Assembly (NCBI GenBank): GCA_963783865.1
Contig: CAWAPD010000001.1
Location: 558,001 to 622,000, forward strand
Origin: CAWAPD01 sp963783865
GTDB taxonomy: Bacteria > Actinomycetota > Thermoleophilia > UBA2241
Direction: 5' to 3'
Length of the DNA stretch: 64,000 nt
A program made the translations under genes and the position numbers. The stretch's first letter is position 1. Each line of letters opens with the position of its first letter. Positions 49,309 to 56,995 of this stretch are shown here, one piece after another. The notes under the pieces were generated by a model. That model did not search any database. It was not told the DNA's origin and worked only from the letters and a program-made list of their open reading frames with translations.

Positions 49309-49779
49309 ATGGTCGACACCCCGAAGATCCTCGGCGTGCCCGCCTTGCCGACGGCGGTGGTCCACGTGACCTGTCCGCGAAGCGAGATCCAGAACGTGAT
49401 GGGCCCGGGACTCACCGAGCTGATGGACACGCTCGCCGACCAGGGAGTGGCGCCCACCGGCCCGTGGTTCACGCACCACCTGCGCATGGACCCCGACGTC
49501 TTCGACTTCGAGATCGGGGTCCCCGTCGACGGCCCGGTCTCGCCGGCCGGCCGCGTCGTACCCGGGGAGCTGCCCGCCGCCAGGGTGGCGCGCACCATCT
49601 ACCACGGCGGCTACGAGGGCCTCGGCGACGCCTGGGGCGAGTTCCGCGACTGGATCGTCGCCCACGGCCACACGCCGGCGGCAGACCTCTGGGAGGTCTA
49701 CGTCACGGGCACCGAGTCGACCGACGACCCCGCCGAGCTGGCCACCGAGCTCACCCAGCCGCTGACCGACGGGGCTTGA
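49309..49779 (+). CDS. GyrI-like effector-binding domain protein
   Basis: 156 residues. VVHVTCPRSEIQNVMGPGLTELMDTLADQG, DFEIGVPVDGPVSPAGRVVPGELPAARVARTIYHGGYEGLGDAWGEF and ADLWEVYVTG match the stand-alone GyrI/BmrR-C (SOUL/effector-binding) fold. The pattern EIGVPV...V and the Glu-rich pocket are those used to bind cationic drugs. Without a DNA-binding domain it may act as a drug-binding or hydrolytic protein. It ends before a hairpin terminator at 49788. Confidence 0.82.
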   Translation: MVDTPKILGVPALPTAVVHVTCPRSEIQNVMGPGLTELMDTLADQGVAPTGPWFTHHLRMDPDVFDFEIGVPVDGPVSPAGRVVPGELPAARVARTIYHGGYEGLGDAWGEFRDWIVAHGHTPAADLWEVYVTGTESTDDPAELATELTQPLTDGA

Positions 49780-49787
49780 CCCGATGG

Positions 49788-49811
49788 GCCGGCCGCGGGC
49801 CTGCGGCCGGC
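49788..49811. terminator. Hairpin between convergent genes
   Basis: 9-bp stem GCCGGCCGC (49788-49796) with 49803-49811 and a six-base loop, between the GyrI-like and TAG-like stops. Confidence 0.55.
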
Positions 49812-49840
49812 AACGGCTCGGCGCGTGATGACTGCGGCCG

Positions 49841-50308
49841 TCAGGCGGTGACCCGGCCGTGCGTCTTTGCCCACTCCTCGTGCGAGGGCACCGGCCGGCC
49901 GACGGTCCACAGGAAGAGGTAAGCGCCCATGTCGCCGAGGAACCGGAACTCGCGACGCAACGCGGGCACCGTCTCGTCGAACGAGCCGAGCGAGTCCAGC
50001 CACGCGCCGAAGCCGCCGCGCTCACGGTCGAGCTCCAGCATCCTCTCCGCGTTGACGACCGTCGCCTCGACCTTCTTGCGGTTGCGGATGATGCGCGGGT
50101 CGGTCAGCAGGCGGTCGACGTCGGCGTCGGTCATGGCCGCGACGCGTTCGGGGTCGAAGCCCGCGAACGCGTCGCGGATGCCGTCCCACTTCGCCTCGAT
50201 CACCCGCCAGGTCATCCCGGTCGAGAAGACCGGCCGGCTCAGCGCCTCGAGATAGCCGGCCAGTGACGCCGGCTTCCCGGGCTTCCAGCCTGGGGGACTC
50301 GGACTCAT
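49841..50308 (-). CDS. DNA-3-methyladenine glycosylase I-like protein
   Basis: 155 residues. STGMTWRVIEAKWDGIRDAFAGFDPERV, DPRIIRNRKKVEATVVNAERML and RREFRFLGDMGAYLFLWTVG are the TAG-family core. The N-terminal zinc site (the usual RCxW... and its Cys/His ligands) is absent here: the protein starts KPGKPASLAGYLEAL. It may be a trimmed TAG-fold glycosylase rather than a classic one. AGGGCAGCG precedes the ATG at 50308. It adds to the alkylation-repair genes at the left edge. Confidence 0.82.
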   Translation of the reverse strand: MSPSPPGWKPGKPASLAGYLEALSRPVFSTGMTWRVIEAKWDGIRDAFAGFDPERVAAMTDADVDRLLTDPRIIRNRKKVEATVVNAERMLELDRERGGFGAWLDSLGSFDETVPALRREFRFLGDMGAYLFLWTVGRPVPSHEEWAKTHGRVTA

Positions 50309-50413
50309 CGCTGCCCTCCGTTCGTCGTGGTTCGCGTGGGGTGTTCCCACGGCCGAGGGTCGCGAACCCGGCGGGCGCTGGCGACCGGACGTGGCCGGTC
50401 ATGTCAGCTTGGG

Positions 50414-50746
50414 CTAAACGAGGCCCTGGGCGAGCCGGGCCTGCTCGGAGAGCGCGCCAGCCAGCACGGCGCGCATGGTGTCGAGAGCGTCGATGACCCG
50501 CCGGTCGGCGAGCGAGTACAGGACCGCGGCGCCGTCGCGCTCGGTGTTCACGAGCCGGCGATCGCGCAGAACCTTGAGGTGCCGCGAGACGGTCGACTGC
50601 GGCGTGTCGAGCGCTTCGGCGAGCTCCCCCACGTACATGGGCCGCTCGGCCAGGGCGTAGAGGATCAGGATGCGCTTGGGGTCGGCCAGCGCCTGGCAGA
50701 TGTTGGCGTGGAGGAGGTTGACCTCGCGAGTGAGGCGTTCGTCCAA
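50414..50746 (-). CDS. ArsR-family winged-helix regulator
   Basis: 110 residues from the TTG at 50746, with AAAGGAG eight bases upstream; the longer frame lacks a site. ICQALADPKRILILYALAE, LDTPQSTVSRHLKVLRDRRLVNTERDGAAVLYSLAD are the ArsR helix-turn-helix and wing. One Cys near residue 16 is the only metal-type ligand; sensing mode is unclear. It is divergent from the helical protein at 50899, and two inverted repeats lie in the 150-base gap. It may regulate the thiol/redox genes that follow. Confidence 0.88.
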   Translation of the reverse strand: MDERLTREVNLLHANICQALADPKRILILYALAERPMYVGELAEALDTPQSTVSRHLKVLRDRRLVNTERDGAAVLYSLADRRVIDALDTMRAVLAGALSEQARLAQGLV

Positions 50747-50790
50747 GACAGGCTCCTTTCCCTGGGCCGGGCTCCTTGCGCAGGCCATCA

Positions 50791-50806
50791 ATCCGGATAT
50801 GCGGAT
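50791..50806. promoter_or_regulatory. ATCCG inverted repeat in the ArsR gap
   Basis: ATCCG-GATATG-CGGAT, 45 bases upstream of the ArsR TTG start, in the divergent gap. Candidate ArsR operator by position. Confidence 0.4.
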
Positions 50807-50832
50807 ACAAGCACCGTACGCCAACGGCCGAG

Positions 50833-50852
50833 TTTGTGTCAAGGCGCACAAA
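50833..50852. promoter_or_regulatory. TTTGTG inverted repeat in the same gap
   Basis: TTTGTG-N8-CACAAA, 46 bases before the start of the gene at 50899. It could serve the divergent gene; a Crp/Fnr-like half-site arrangement (TGTGN8CACA) is possible. Confidence 0.45.
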
Positions 50853-50898
50853 TGGGGGAATCAAATTTGCAGGGAGTTCTCCAGGAAGGGACGGGTCG

Positions 50899-51441
50899 AT
50901 GGTCCGGCAGGACCTGACGCGAACCATGCAGACGCTCACGGCGCTGGCCGAGTTCGAGCGGGCGCTGGCCGCGATGTACGAGGCGTGCGGGGAGCAGTGG
51001 CCGAGCGAGCGCGACCTGTTCGCCGGCCTGGAGCAGGCCGAGCTCGGCCATGCGGATTGCGTGGGACGCATCGAGCGACTGCTCATGGAGCATCCCGAGC
51101 GCTTCAGTCCCAACCGTCCTCTCACCCCCGAGGCGGCGCGCTGCCAGGTCGACTACGTCGTGGCGCGCACGGTCGAGTTCCGCGGCGGGGACGTGGCGCT
51201 GCGCACGGCCCTGCTGGCGACGCGCGAGATCGAGCGCTCCATCCTCGAGAGCCGCTTCTACGAGATCGTGACCACCGACGACCCCGAGTATCGCGACCTG
51301 ACCCACCGGCTGCGCGTCGAGACCCGGTCCCACGTCGAGGCGATCGAGGGGCGGCTTCGCGTCGACGGCGGCGGGGCGAACAGCGCCTCGAACGGCCGGG
51401 CGACAGAGACGGCGACAGGCGGGGCGGCGGGCACGGCGTAG
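50899..51441 (+). CDS. Putative ferritin-like four-helix protein
   Basis: 180 residues, mostly helical: FERALAAMYEACGEQW, LEQAELGHADCVGRIERLL, YVVARTVEFRGGDVAL and ATREIERSILESRFYE. The ELGH and EIERSILE spacing resembles rubrerythrin/ferritin-like E-x-x-H iron sites, but a full set of four Glu/two His ligands is not certain. A Gly/Ala/Asn-rich tail ends it. Divergent from the ArsR gene and about 38 bases before the cysteine dioxygenase gene, suggesting one redox-linked operon. Confidence 0.55.
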   Translation: MVRQDLTRTMQTLTALAEFERALAAMYEACGEQWPSERDLFAGLEQAELGHADCVGRIERLLMEHPERFSPNRPLTPEAARCQVDYVVARTVEFRGGDVALRTALLATREIERSILESRFYEIVTTDDPEYRDLTHRLRVETRSHVEAIEGRLRVDGGGANSASNGRATETATGGAAGTA

Positions 51442-51478
51442 CCGTTTGGCCGCCGCCTCCTATGGGCATCCACAGGGC

Positions 51479-52066
51479 ATGCAGACGGAGGGTCAGCCGC
51501 TTCCGCTTGACAGGTTCGTGCTCGAGATCGGCCGCGAGCCTGTCGCGGCCCTGCCGTTCGACCGCTTCGTAGAGCTCGGCTTGGCCCTCGACATCGACGA
51601 CGCCCTCGTGCGGTCGCGCATCCGTTTCTGCGAGGACCACTACGCCCGCAACCTCGTCTGCCGCACCCCCGACTTCGAGCTGCTCGTGTTGTGCTGGAAG
51701 CCGGGCCAGGAGTCGACGATCCACGACCACGCCGGCTCGCTCAACGTCATCCGGATCTACGAGGGCACGCTCACCTCGCGGTTCTTCGAGCGCGCCGGCG
51801 GCGGCCCCGGCGTGTGTGAGGTCGGCGGGGCCGCCGGCGAGCTGCCGGCCGGGCCCGTGCGGCTGCACCACGAGGAGCAACTCGACGGTGGCCACACCGG
51901 CCTCGACCGCGGCGGCATCCACCAACTCGCCAACACGACCGACGAGGCGCTGGTCACCGTGCACCTCTACTCGCCTCCGCTGCAGGACATCGTCGTCTAC
52001 TCGGCCGACGACGCCGAGACGAGCCTCATGCGCCTGCGCTACAGTCTGGCCGACGACTTCGCCTGA
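51479..52066 (+). CDS. Cysteine dioxygenase type I-like protein
   Basis: 195 residues. The iron-binding histidines are seen in STIHDHAGSLNV (His82, His84) and GGIHQLANTT (third His), in the CDO cupin fold. It converts cysteine to cysteine sulfinate with O2, or a related thiol such as 3-mercaptopropionate. The ATG at 51479 is used; an upstream ATG would add an Ala-rich head. It follows the four-helix protein and precedes the glutaredoxin-DUF302 gene, forming a thiol-metabolism group. Confidence 0.88.
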   Translation: MQTEGQPLPLDRFVLEIGREPVAALPFDRFVELGLALDIDDALVRSRIRFCEDHYARNLVCRTPDFELLVLCWKPGQESTIHDHAGSLNVIRIYEGTLTSRFFERAGGGPGVCEVGGAAGELPAGPVRLHHEEQLDGGHTGLDRGGIHQLANTTDEALVTVHLYSPPLQDIVVYSADDAETSLMRLRYSLADDFA

Positions 52067-52095
52067 GGCCCGGCCGCCGCCGGGGGAGGTCAGCA

Positions 52096-52731
52096 GTGAT
52101 CAAGCTCTACCAGACCGAGTGGTGCCCGCACTGCCACCGCGTGCGCGAGGTGCTGACCGAGCTCGGGCTCGCCTACCGCGCCGTCAACGTGTCGGTGAGC
52201 CTCGAGAAGCGCAAGGAGGTGCGCAAGGTCTCGGGCCAGGACCTGGTGCCGGTGCTGGTCGACGGCGACCTCGTGATCCCCGGCTCCGACGCGATCATCC
52301 ACCACCTAGGCGAGACGTACCCCGAGGCTGAAGAGGCGGCCGAGCACGCAGAGGTGGCCGCGTTCCGCGACGTGCTGCGCACCGAGGCGCAGCCGGGCCA
52401 GGTCCTGGCCCGGCTGCGCCTCGTCTTCGAGTCGGAGGGACTCGCGGTGGTCGCGGAGATCCCCGGCGACAAGCTGGCTCCCGGCCTGGTCGAGAACGAC
52501 TACACGCTGCTGCTCGTCGCGCTGCCGGTGGCCGCCGCCCACGCCATCGCCTTCGACCCCACGGTGCCGGCGGTGGTGACGCTGCCGGTCGCCATCTACT
52601 CGGTCGGAGAAGGCACCGAGGTAGCGGTGATCAGGCCGGGCTCGACGAGCTGGCTGTTCGGCGAGCGCGAGCTGATGCGGGCCACGTCGGCTGTCGCCCA
52701 GCGTCTGGCCGCGGCGCTGTCGGCCCTGTAG
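52096..52731 (+). CDS. Glutaredoxin-like/GST-N domain fused to DUF302
   Basis: 211 residues, GTG start with GGGGGAGG upstream. Residues 1-75 are a glutaredoxin/GST-N thioredoxin fold: YQTEWCPHCHRVREVL (Cys10, Cys13) and QDLVPVLVDGDLVIPGSDAIIHHL. Residues 95-205 resemble DUF302: FESEGLAVVAEIPGDKLAPGL, NDYTLLLVALPVAAAHAIAFDPTVPAVVTLPVAIYSVGEGTEVAVIRP. DUF302 folds often bind small ligands or sense redox state. A joined redox and DUF302 protein is uncommon. Next gene on the opposite strand abuts its stop. Confidence 0.8.
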   Translation: MIKLYQTEWCPHCHRVREVLTELGLAYRAVNVSVSLEKRKEVRKVSGQDLVPVLVDGDLVIPGSDAIIHHLGETYPEAEEAAEHAEVAAFRDVLRTEAQPGQVLARLRLVFESEGLAVVAEIPGDKLAPGLVENDYTLLLVALPVAAAHAIAFDPTVPAVVTLPVAIYSVGEGTEVAVIRPGSTSWLFGERELMRATSAVAQRLAAALSAL

Positions 52732-53475
52732 CTACTCCCAGCGGAAGACGCGCGCCGCGACCAGCCCGGCGACGGCCCCGAACGCCCACACGATCAGCAG
52801 CGCCCTCAGCTCCCAGCCGAAGCCGTTCCACGGCCCTTCGAGGCTCCTCTGCACGTGGTAGAGCGGCAGCGCCCGGCCCAGCGCCTTCATCCACCCGGGA
52901 AGCACGCTCAGCGGCGCCGACGTCCCCGACACGAACAGCATCACGAACCACAGGAGCAGGCCGACCGCCTGCGCCGCGCGCGCGTTGGGAGCGACCGAGG
53001 CCAGCAGCACGCCGATGGCGGTGAACGCCAGCACGCCGATGGTGAAGGCGACGATCACGCCCAGGGGGTCCGCCGGGGTGCGCACGCCGTAGGCCCCGAT
53101 CCCGATCACGAAGATGAGGACGCCGCCCACGAACCCGATCGAGAAGCTGACGAACGCCTGCGCGCCCAGCAGCGCCGTCTCCGACACGCCGGTCGCGCGC
53201 AGGCGCTTGAGCACGCCGTGCTCGCGGTAGGTGGCGATGTGCACCGGCAGCGAGATCATCCCGATCGAGGCCACTACCAGCGCGATGTAGCCGGGCACGT
53301 AGTAGTCCATCATCTTCACGCCGGCGAACTCGCCGTGCTTGACCGGGTCCTGGCCGAAGATGCCCCCCAGCAGCACCAGCACCAGCACGGGAAACACGAA
53401 CGAGAAGATCATCGTCACCGGCTCGCGGGCGAAGAGCTTGGCCTCGGTCCAGCCGAGTCTCCAGAGGGCGCCCAT
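52732..53475 (-). CDS. ABC-2 type permease
   Basis: 247 residues with six TM helices (about 25-43, 58-80, 104-130, 139-160, 166-184, 222-244). RLGWTEAKLFAREPVTMIFSFVFPVLVLVLLGGIFG and YVPGYIALVVASIGMISLPVHIATYREHGVLKRLRATGV are the DrrB/NodJ-like ABC-2 blocks. It is encoded three bases after its ATPase on the same strand. Expected role: export of a hydrophobic compound. Confidence 0.9.
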   Translation of the reverse strand: MGALWRLGWTEAKLFAREPVTMIFSFVFPVLVLVLLGGIFGQDPVKHGEFAGVKMMDYYVPGYIALVVASIGMISLPVHIATYREHGVLKRLRATGVSETALLGAQAFVSFSIGFVGGVLIFVIGIGAYGVRTPADPLGVIVAFTIGVLAFTAIGVLLASVAPNARAAQAVGLLLWFVMLFVSGTSAPLSVLPGWMKALGRALPLYHVQRSLEGPWNGFGWELRALLIVWAFGAVAGLVAARVFRWE

Positions 53476-53478
53476 CGT

Positions 53479-54465
53479 CTACTCCAGCGCCACGTGGCCG
53501 GTCATCGCCAGGTAGGCGTCCTCGAGCGTCGGCTCCTCGAGACGCAGGTCGTCGGGCACGATGCCGTGCTCGACCAGCGCCGCCGCCACGCGGGCGAGGA
53601 TCGGCCCCGAGCCGAGGACGAAGGCCTGGCGCCCGAACCGTTCGATGGCCACCACTCCCTCCACGCCTCTGAGCCAAGAGAGGTCCTTCTCGCCGGTGCT
53701 GAAGACCACGCGCACGCCCGGCGCGTGCCGGGCCACGAAGCCGCGCGGCGTGTCGATGCCCAGCACGCGGCCGCCCTCCATGATGGCCAGGCGGTCGCAG
53801 AGCCGCTCGGCCTCGTCGAGGAAGTGCGTCACGAGCACCACCGTCGCGCCGCGCTCGCGGATCTCGCGGATCAGGTCCCAGGCGACGCGGCGGGCGGCCG
53901 GGTCGAGGCCGGTCGTCATCTCGTCGAGGAACACGATCTCGGGGTCGTTGAGCAGGGCCAGCGCCACGAAGAGCCTCTGGCGCTGGCCACCCGACAGGCT
54001 GCGGAACGTGTCGCTGCGCTTGGCGCTCAGGCCCCACTCGTCCATCAGGGTCCGCCAATCGCGGCCGCGGCGCGAGAACGACGAGAACAGGTCCAGCGCC
54101 TCCCACACCTTCATGTGGTCGGGCAGGGCCGACGACTGCAGCTGGGACCCGAGCCGGCGACGCAGGGTCTTGCCGGCCTTGCGCGGGTCAAGGCCGAGCA
54201 CGCGGATCTCGCCGCCGTCGGCGTGGCGCAATCCCTGCAGGCACTCGACCGTCGTTGTCTTGCCGGCGCCGTTGGGGCCCAGGATGCCGAAGATCTCGCC
54301 GGGCGCGACCTCGAACGAGGCTTCGTGGACGGCGACGAAGTGGCGGTAGCGCTTGGTCAGCCCGGCGACCGAGATGACGGGCGCCGCGTCCGCCCGCGGG
54401 GCGGACGCGGCGCCCGAGGGCTCGGTCTCAGGTGACGCGGCAGGTATGGGCTGGTCGTTGGTCAA
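53479..54465 (-). CDS. ABC transporter ATP-binding protein
   Basis: 328 residues: Walker A GPNGAGKTTT (about 59-68), QSSALPDHMKVWEAL Q-loop region, signature LSGGQRQRLF, Walker B IVFLDEMTTGLDP (Met in place of the usual Pro), H-loop VTHFLDEAE. The N-terminal 25 residues are a polar low-complexity extension, and the C-terminus has LGSGPILARVAAALVEHG, an ABC-2-type regulatory tail. It drives the downstream permease. A hairpin at 54470-54522 lies just before its start. Confidence 0.9.
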   Translation of the reverse strand: MTNDQPIPAASPETEPSGAASAPRADAAPVISVAGLTKRYRHFVAVHEASFEVAPGEIFGILGPNGAGKTTTVECLQGLRHADGGEIRVLGLDPRKAGKTLRRRLGSQLQSSALPDHMKVWEALDLFSSFSRRGRDWRTLMDEWGLSAKRSDTFRSLSGGQRQRLFVALALLNDPEIVFLDEMTTGLDPAARRVAWDLIREIRERGATVVLVTHFLDEAERLCDRLAIMEGGRVLGIDTPRGFVARHAPGVRVVFSTGEKDLSWLRGVEGVVAIERFGRQAFVLGSGPILARVAAALVEHGIVPDDLRLEEPTLEDAYLAMTGHVALE

Positions 54466-54469
54466 AGGT

Positions 54470-54522
54470 CGCGGCGGTCGTTGACGGGGCTCCCAGTGTA
54501 CGACCCGTCGACGACCGCCGCG
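54470..54522. terminator. Long imperfect hairpin before the ABC operon
   Basis: 12-bp stem CGCGGCGGTCGT (54470-54481) with 54511-54522, then one mismatch and a 6-bp GACGGG/CCCGTC stem with a 15-base loop. It lies just past the stop of the gene ending at 54528, so it probably terminates that gene; it is also inside the ABC leader. Confidence 0.55.
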
Positions 54523-54527
54523 AACCG

Positions 54528-55043
54528 TCAGGCGTCTTCGTCGTCGGCCGGTACTTCGTGGCCGGCCTCGTGCTCCATCTCGTCGAGCACGTCCTCGAGC
54601 GCGTTGCCACGTTCCCGCGAGTCCGCCCGGTCCGCCTCGGGGTCGGGCACCTCGCCGGCGGCGTAGGCGGCCGCCTCGTCACGGCGCACGTCGGTCGACA
54701 CCAGCGCAGTGAGCTTCTCGCCCGGCTTCGTCGCCAGACGCAGGAAGTGGAAGACGTAGTAGGCGCCGAGGGCCACGAAGCCGAGGACGATCCACAGACC
54801 CGATCCGGTGAACAGCCAGACCACGCCCAGAACGCCGACCACGACCAGCGCGCACAGCACGATCCAGGCCGGCGCATGCTTGGCGGCCTTGCCCGTCAAG
54901 AAGGTGAACAGGCCGATGAGGGTGACGATCCACAGCGCGAGCAGGATGAAGAACGCGACGTACGAGAGAGTGCTCGCCTGCGACACGCTCGCGACCGGCT
55001 GGGCGCCGAGCGCCGCGGCCGCCGTCAGGACCCATCCACCCAT
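54528..55043 (-). CDS. Three-TM membrane protein with acidic tail, unknown
   Basis: 171 residues from the ATG at 55043. Helices at about 24-46, 59-77 and 80-99 are followed by a cytoplasmic-type tail rich in Asp/Glu (EVPDPEADRADSRERG ... EVPADDEDA). No family recognised. It lies between the accA end and the ABC pair on the same strand, with terminators on both sides, so it is transcribed by itself. Confidence 0.7.
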   Translation of the reverse strand: MGGWVLTAAAALGAQPVASVSQASTLSYVAFFILLALWIVTLIGLFTFLTGKAAKHAPAWIVLCALVVVGVLGVVWLFTGSGLWIVLGFVALGAYYVFHFLRLATKPGEKLTALVSTDVRRDEAAAYAAGEVPDPEADRADSRERGNALEDVLDEMEHEAGHEVPADDEDA

Positions 55044-55161
55044 CGTCGTCCTCCTCCACACTCGTGTCTCCCACCGGGCGCGGTCGAGCCGTACCCGGTC
55101 AGGTGTCTCCACCAGGTTCGACGCCGCGCCGGCGCTTCCCCTTCGGGCGTGCGCTCCTCGC

Positions 55162-55213
55162 GTGGGGCGGGGAGGGCTAGGACCCGAAGGGCTGCGTGCC
55201 CTCCCCGCCCCAC
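55162..55213. terminator. GC-rich hairpin terminating the fatty-acid operon
   Basis: Perfect 16-bp stem GTGGGGCGGGGAGGGC (55162-55177) with 55198-55213. The right arm lies in the last accA codons, the left arm just past its stop. A 20-base loop separates them. Confidence 0.7.
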
Positions 55214-56169
55214 TCGCCGAGCTGGTGGAACCGTTCGCGGCGCAGGATGCGCCGTTGGCGGGGCAGCATCTCGACGAGCTCGGCGAGCTCCTCGTCGATC
55301 GCTTCCCCGACGCGCCGCGCGGCGGCCTCGGGGTTCTGGTGGGCGCCGCCGCGCGGCTCCGGGACGACGCGGTCGACGATGCCCAGCGGCTGCAGCTGCG
55401 AGGCCGTCGGGCGCAGCGCCTCGGCCGCCTGCGGGGCGAACTCGGCGTCGCGCCACAGGATGGCGGCGCAGCCCTCGGGCGTGATCACCGAGTAGGTCGC
55501 GTTCTCCTGCATCAGCACGCGGTCGGCGACGGCGAGAGCGAGGGCTCCGCCCGAGCCGCCCTCGCCGATCAGGGTGGCGATCACCGGCACGCTGAGGCGC
55601 GCCATCGCGAGCATCGTCTCGGCGATGGCGCGCGCCTGCCCGCTCTCCTCGGCCTCGACTCCCGGGTAGGCGCCGGGCGTGTCGACGAAGGTGAGCACCG
55701 ACAGACGGTTGCGCTCGGCCAGCGCGAACAGGCGCTGCGCCTTGCGGTAGCCCTCGGGCCTGGCCATGCCGAAGCTGTGCTCGGTCTGCTCGTCGAGGGT
55801 GCGGCCCTTCTGGTGGCCGACGACGACGACCGCGCGATCGTGGAACCAGCCGAGCCCGCCGACGATCGCGCGGTCGTCGGCCCGCAGCCGGTCTCCTTTG
55901 AGCTCCTCGAAGCCTTCGATCAGGTAGCCGATGTAATCACGCGTGCGCGGCCGGTCCTTCTCGCGCGCGATCTGGATGGTGAGCCAGGTGTCCTTGCGGT
56001 GACGCTCATGCGTCCTCGTCTTCAGGAGGCTCTGGAGCCTCTCCATCTCCTCTGACAAATTGACGCCGGGCATACGAGAAAGGCGAGCCAATTCGCCGAG
56101 CCGCTGCTTCAGCCACCCTTCGCGTGCGGCTGCCTCCGGGTCCTCCGGCAGGTTCGGGTTGTCCGTCAA
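55177..56169 (-). CDS. accA: Acetyl-CoA carboxylase carboxyltransferase subunit alpha
   Basis: 330 residues from the TTG at 56169 (GGGAGG eight bases upstream; a GTG at 56178 is too close to it). NLSEEMERLQSLLK aligns with the AccA N-terminus, and AIVGGLGWFHDRAVVVVGHQKGR, MARPEGYRKAQRLF, TFVDTPGAYPG and IGEGGSGGALALAVAD, SVITPEGCAAILWRD are the conserved core. It makes malonyl-CoA together with AccD. Last gene of the fatty-acid operon; overlaps accD by more than 160 bases. Confidence 0.95.
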   Translation of the reverse strand: MTDNPNLPEDPEAAAREGWLKQRLGELARLSRMPGVNLSEEMERLQSLLKTRTHERHRKDTWLTIQIAREKDRPRTRDYIGYLIEGFEELKGDRLRADDRAIVGGLGWFHDRAVVVVGHQKGRTLDEQTEHSFGMARPEGYRKAQRLFALAERNRLSVLTFVDTPGAYPGVEAEESGQARAIAETMLAMARLSVPVIATLIGEGGSGGALALAVADRVLMQENATYSVITPEGCAAILWRDAEFAPQAAEALRPTASQLQPLGIVDRVVPEPRGGAHQNPEAAARRVGEAIDEELAELVEMLPRQRRILRRERFHQLGEWGGEGTQPFGS

Positions 56170-56995
56170 TGCGACCACCTCCCTTCAGCAGTCGGAGGTA
56201 GTTGATCACCTTGTCGCGCAGCTCGGGCCGCGGCACGATGGCGTCGAGGTGCCCGCAGGCCAGGTTGCGCTCGGCCGTGCCGTAGTCGGGCGGGAGCTTC
56301 TCCTTGGTCGTCTCGGCGATCACGCGCGGGCCGGTGAAGTAGAGCTTGGCGCCGGGCTCGGCGATGCAGACGTCGGCCAGCGAGGCGAAGCTGGCGACGG
56401 TGCCGCCGGTGCAGGGGTCTGCCATCACGCAGACGAACGGCACGCGGGCGTCGTTCAACACGTCGACGGCGCACGTCGTCTTGGCCATCTGCATGAGCGA
56501 GACGGCGCCCTCCTGCATGCGGGCGCCGCCCGAGCTGGCCACGCAGACGAGCGGTACCCGTAGCTCGGCGGCCGTCTCGGTCGCGCGCCAGAACTTCTCG
56601 CCGACCACGCTGCCCATGCTGCCGCCCATGAATCCGAAGTCCATCACCGCCAGGACGCAGGGCTCGCCGCCGATGACCGCCGTGCCGGCGAGCATCGCCT
56701 CGGTCATGCCGCTCGTCGCCTGCGCCTCGCGGATGCGCTCCGCGTACGGCATCAGGTCGACGAACTCGAGCGGGTCGACGGGCCGCAGGTGGTTCCAGCG
56801 CTCGAAGAACGACTCGGGGTCGGCGAGCTGCATGACCCGCTCGCGCGCGCCGATGCGCAGGTGGTGACCGCAGTTCGGACAGACCGACAGGTTGCGCCTG
56901 ACCTCGACGGGGTCGGCCCCCTCGCCGCACTTGGGGCAGGTCCAGCGGTGCGGATCGGGCCCGGCGCGCCGGGCGATCTCGACCGTGACGGCCAT
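56006..56995 (-). CDS. accD: Acetyl-CoA carboxylase carboxyltransferase subunit beta
   Basis: 329 residues. Zinc ribbon CPKCGEGADP...SVCPNCGHH near residues 20-45; carboxyltransferase core GMTEAMLAGTAVIGG, MDFGFMGGSMGSVVGEKFWRA, ASSGGARMQEG, DPCTGGTVASFASLADV and GPRVIAETT. The conserved core ends near INYLRLL; the remaining about 55 residues (GGRIDGQPEPAGG ... EPPEDEDA) overlap the accA N-terminus in another frame and are not part of the usual AccD. Start overlaps the fabF stop (TGATG). Confidence 0.95.
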   Translation of the reverse strand: MAVTVEIARRAGPDPHRWTCPKCGEGADPVEVRRNLSVCPNCGHHLRIGARERVMQLADPESFFERWNHLRPVDPLEFVDLMPYAERIREAQATSGMTEAMLAGTAVIGGEPCVLAVMDFGFMGGSMGSVVGEKFWRATETAAELRVPLVCVASSGGARMQEGAVSLMQMAKTTCAVDVLNDARVPFVCVMADPCTGGTVASFASLADVCIAEPGAKLYFTGPRVIAETTKEKLPPDYGTAERNLACGHLDAIVPRPELRDKVINYLRLLKGGGRIDGQPEPAGGPGGSRTRRVAEAAARRIGSPFSYARRQFVRGDGEAPEPPEDEDA

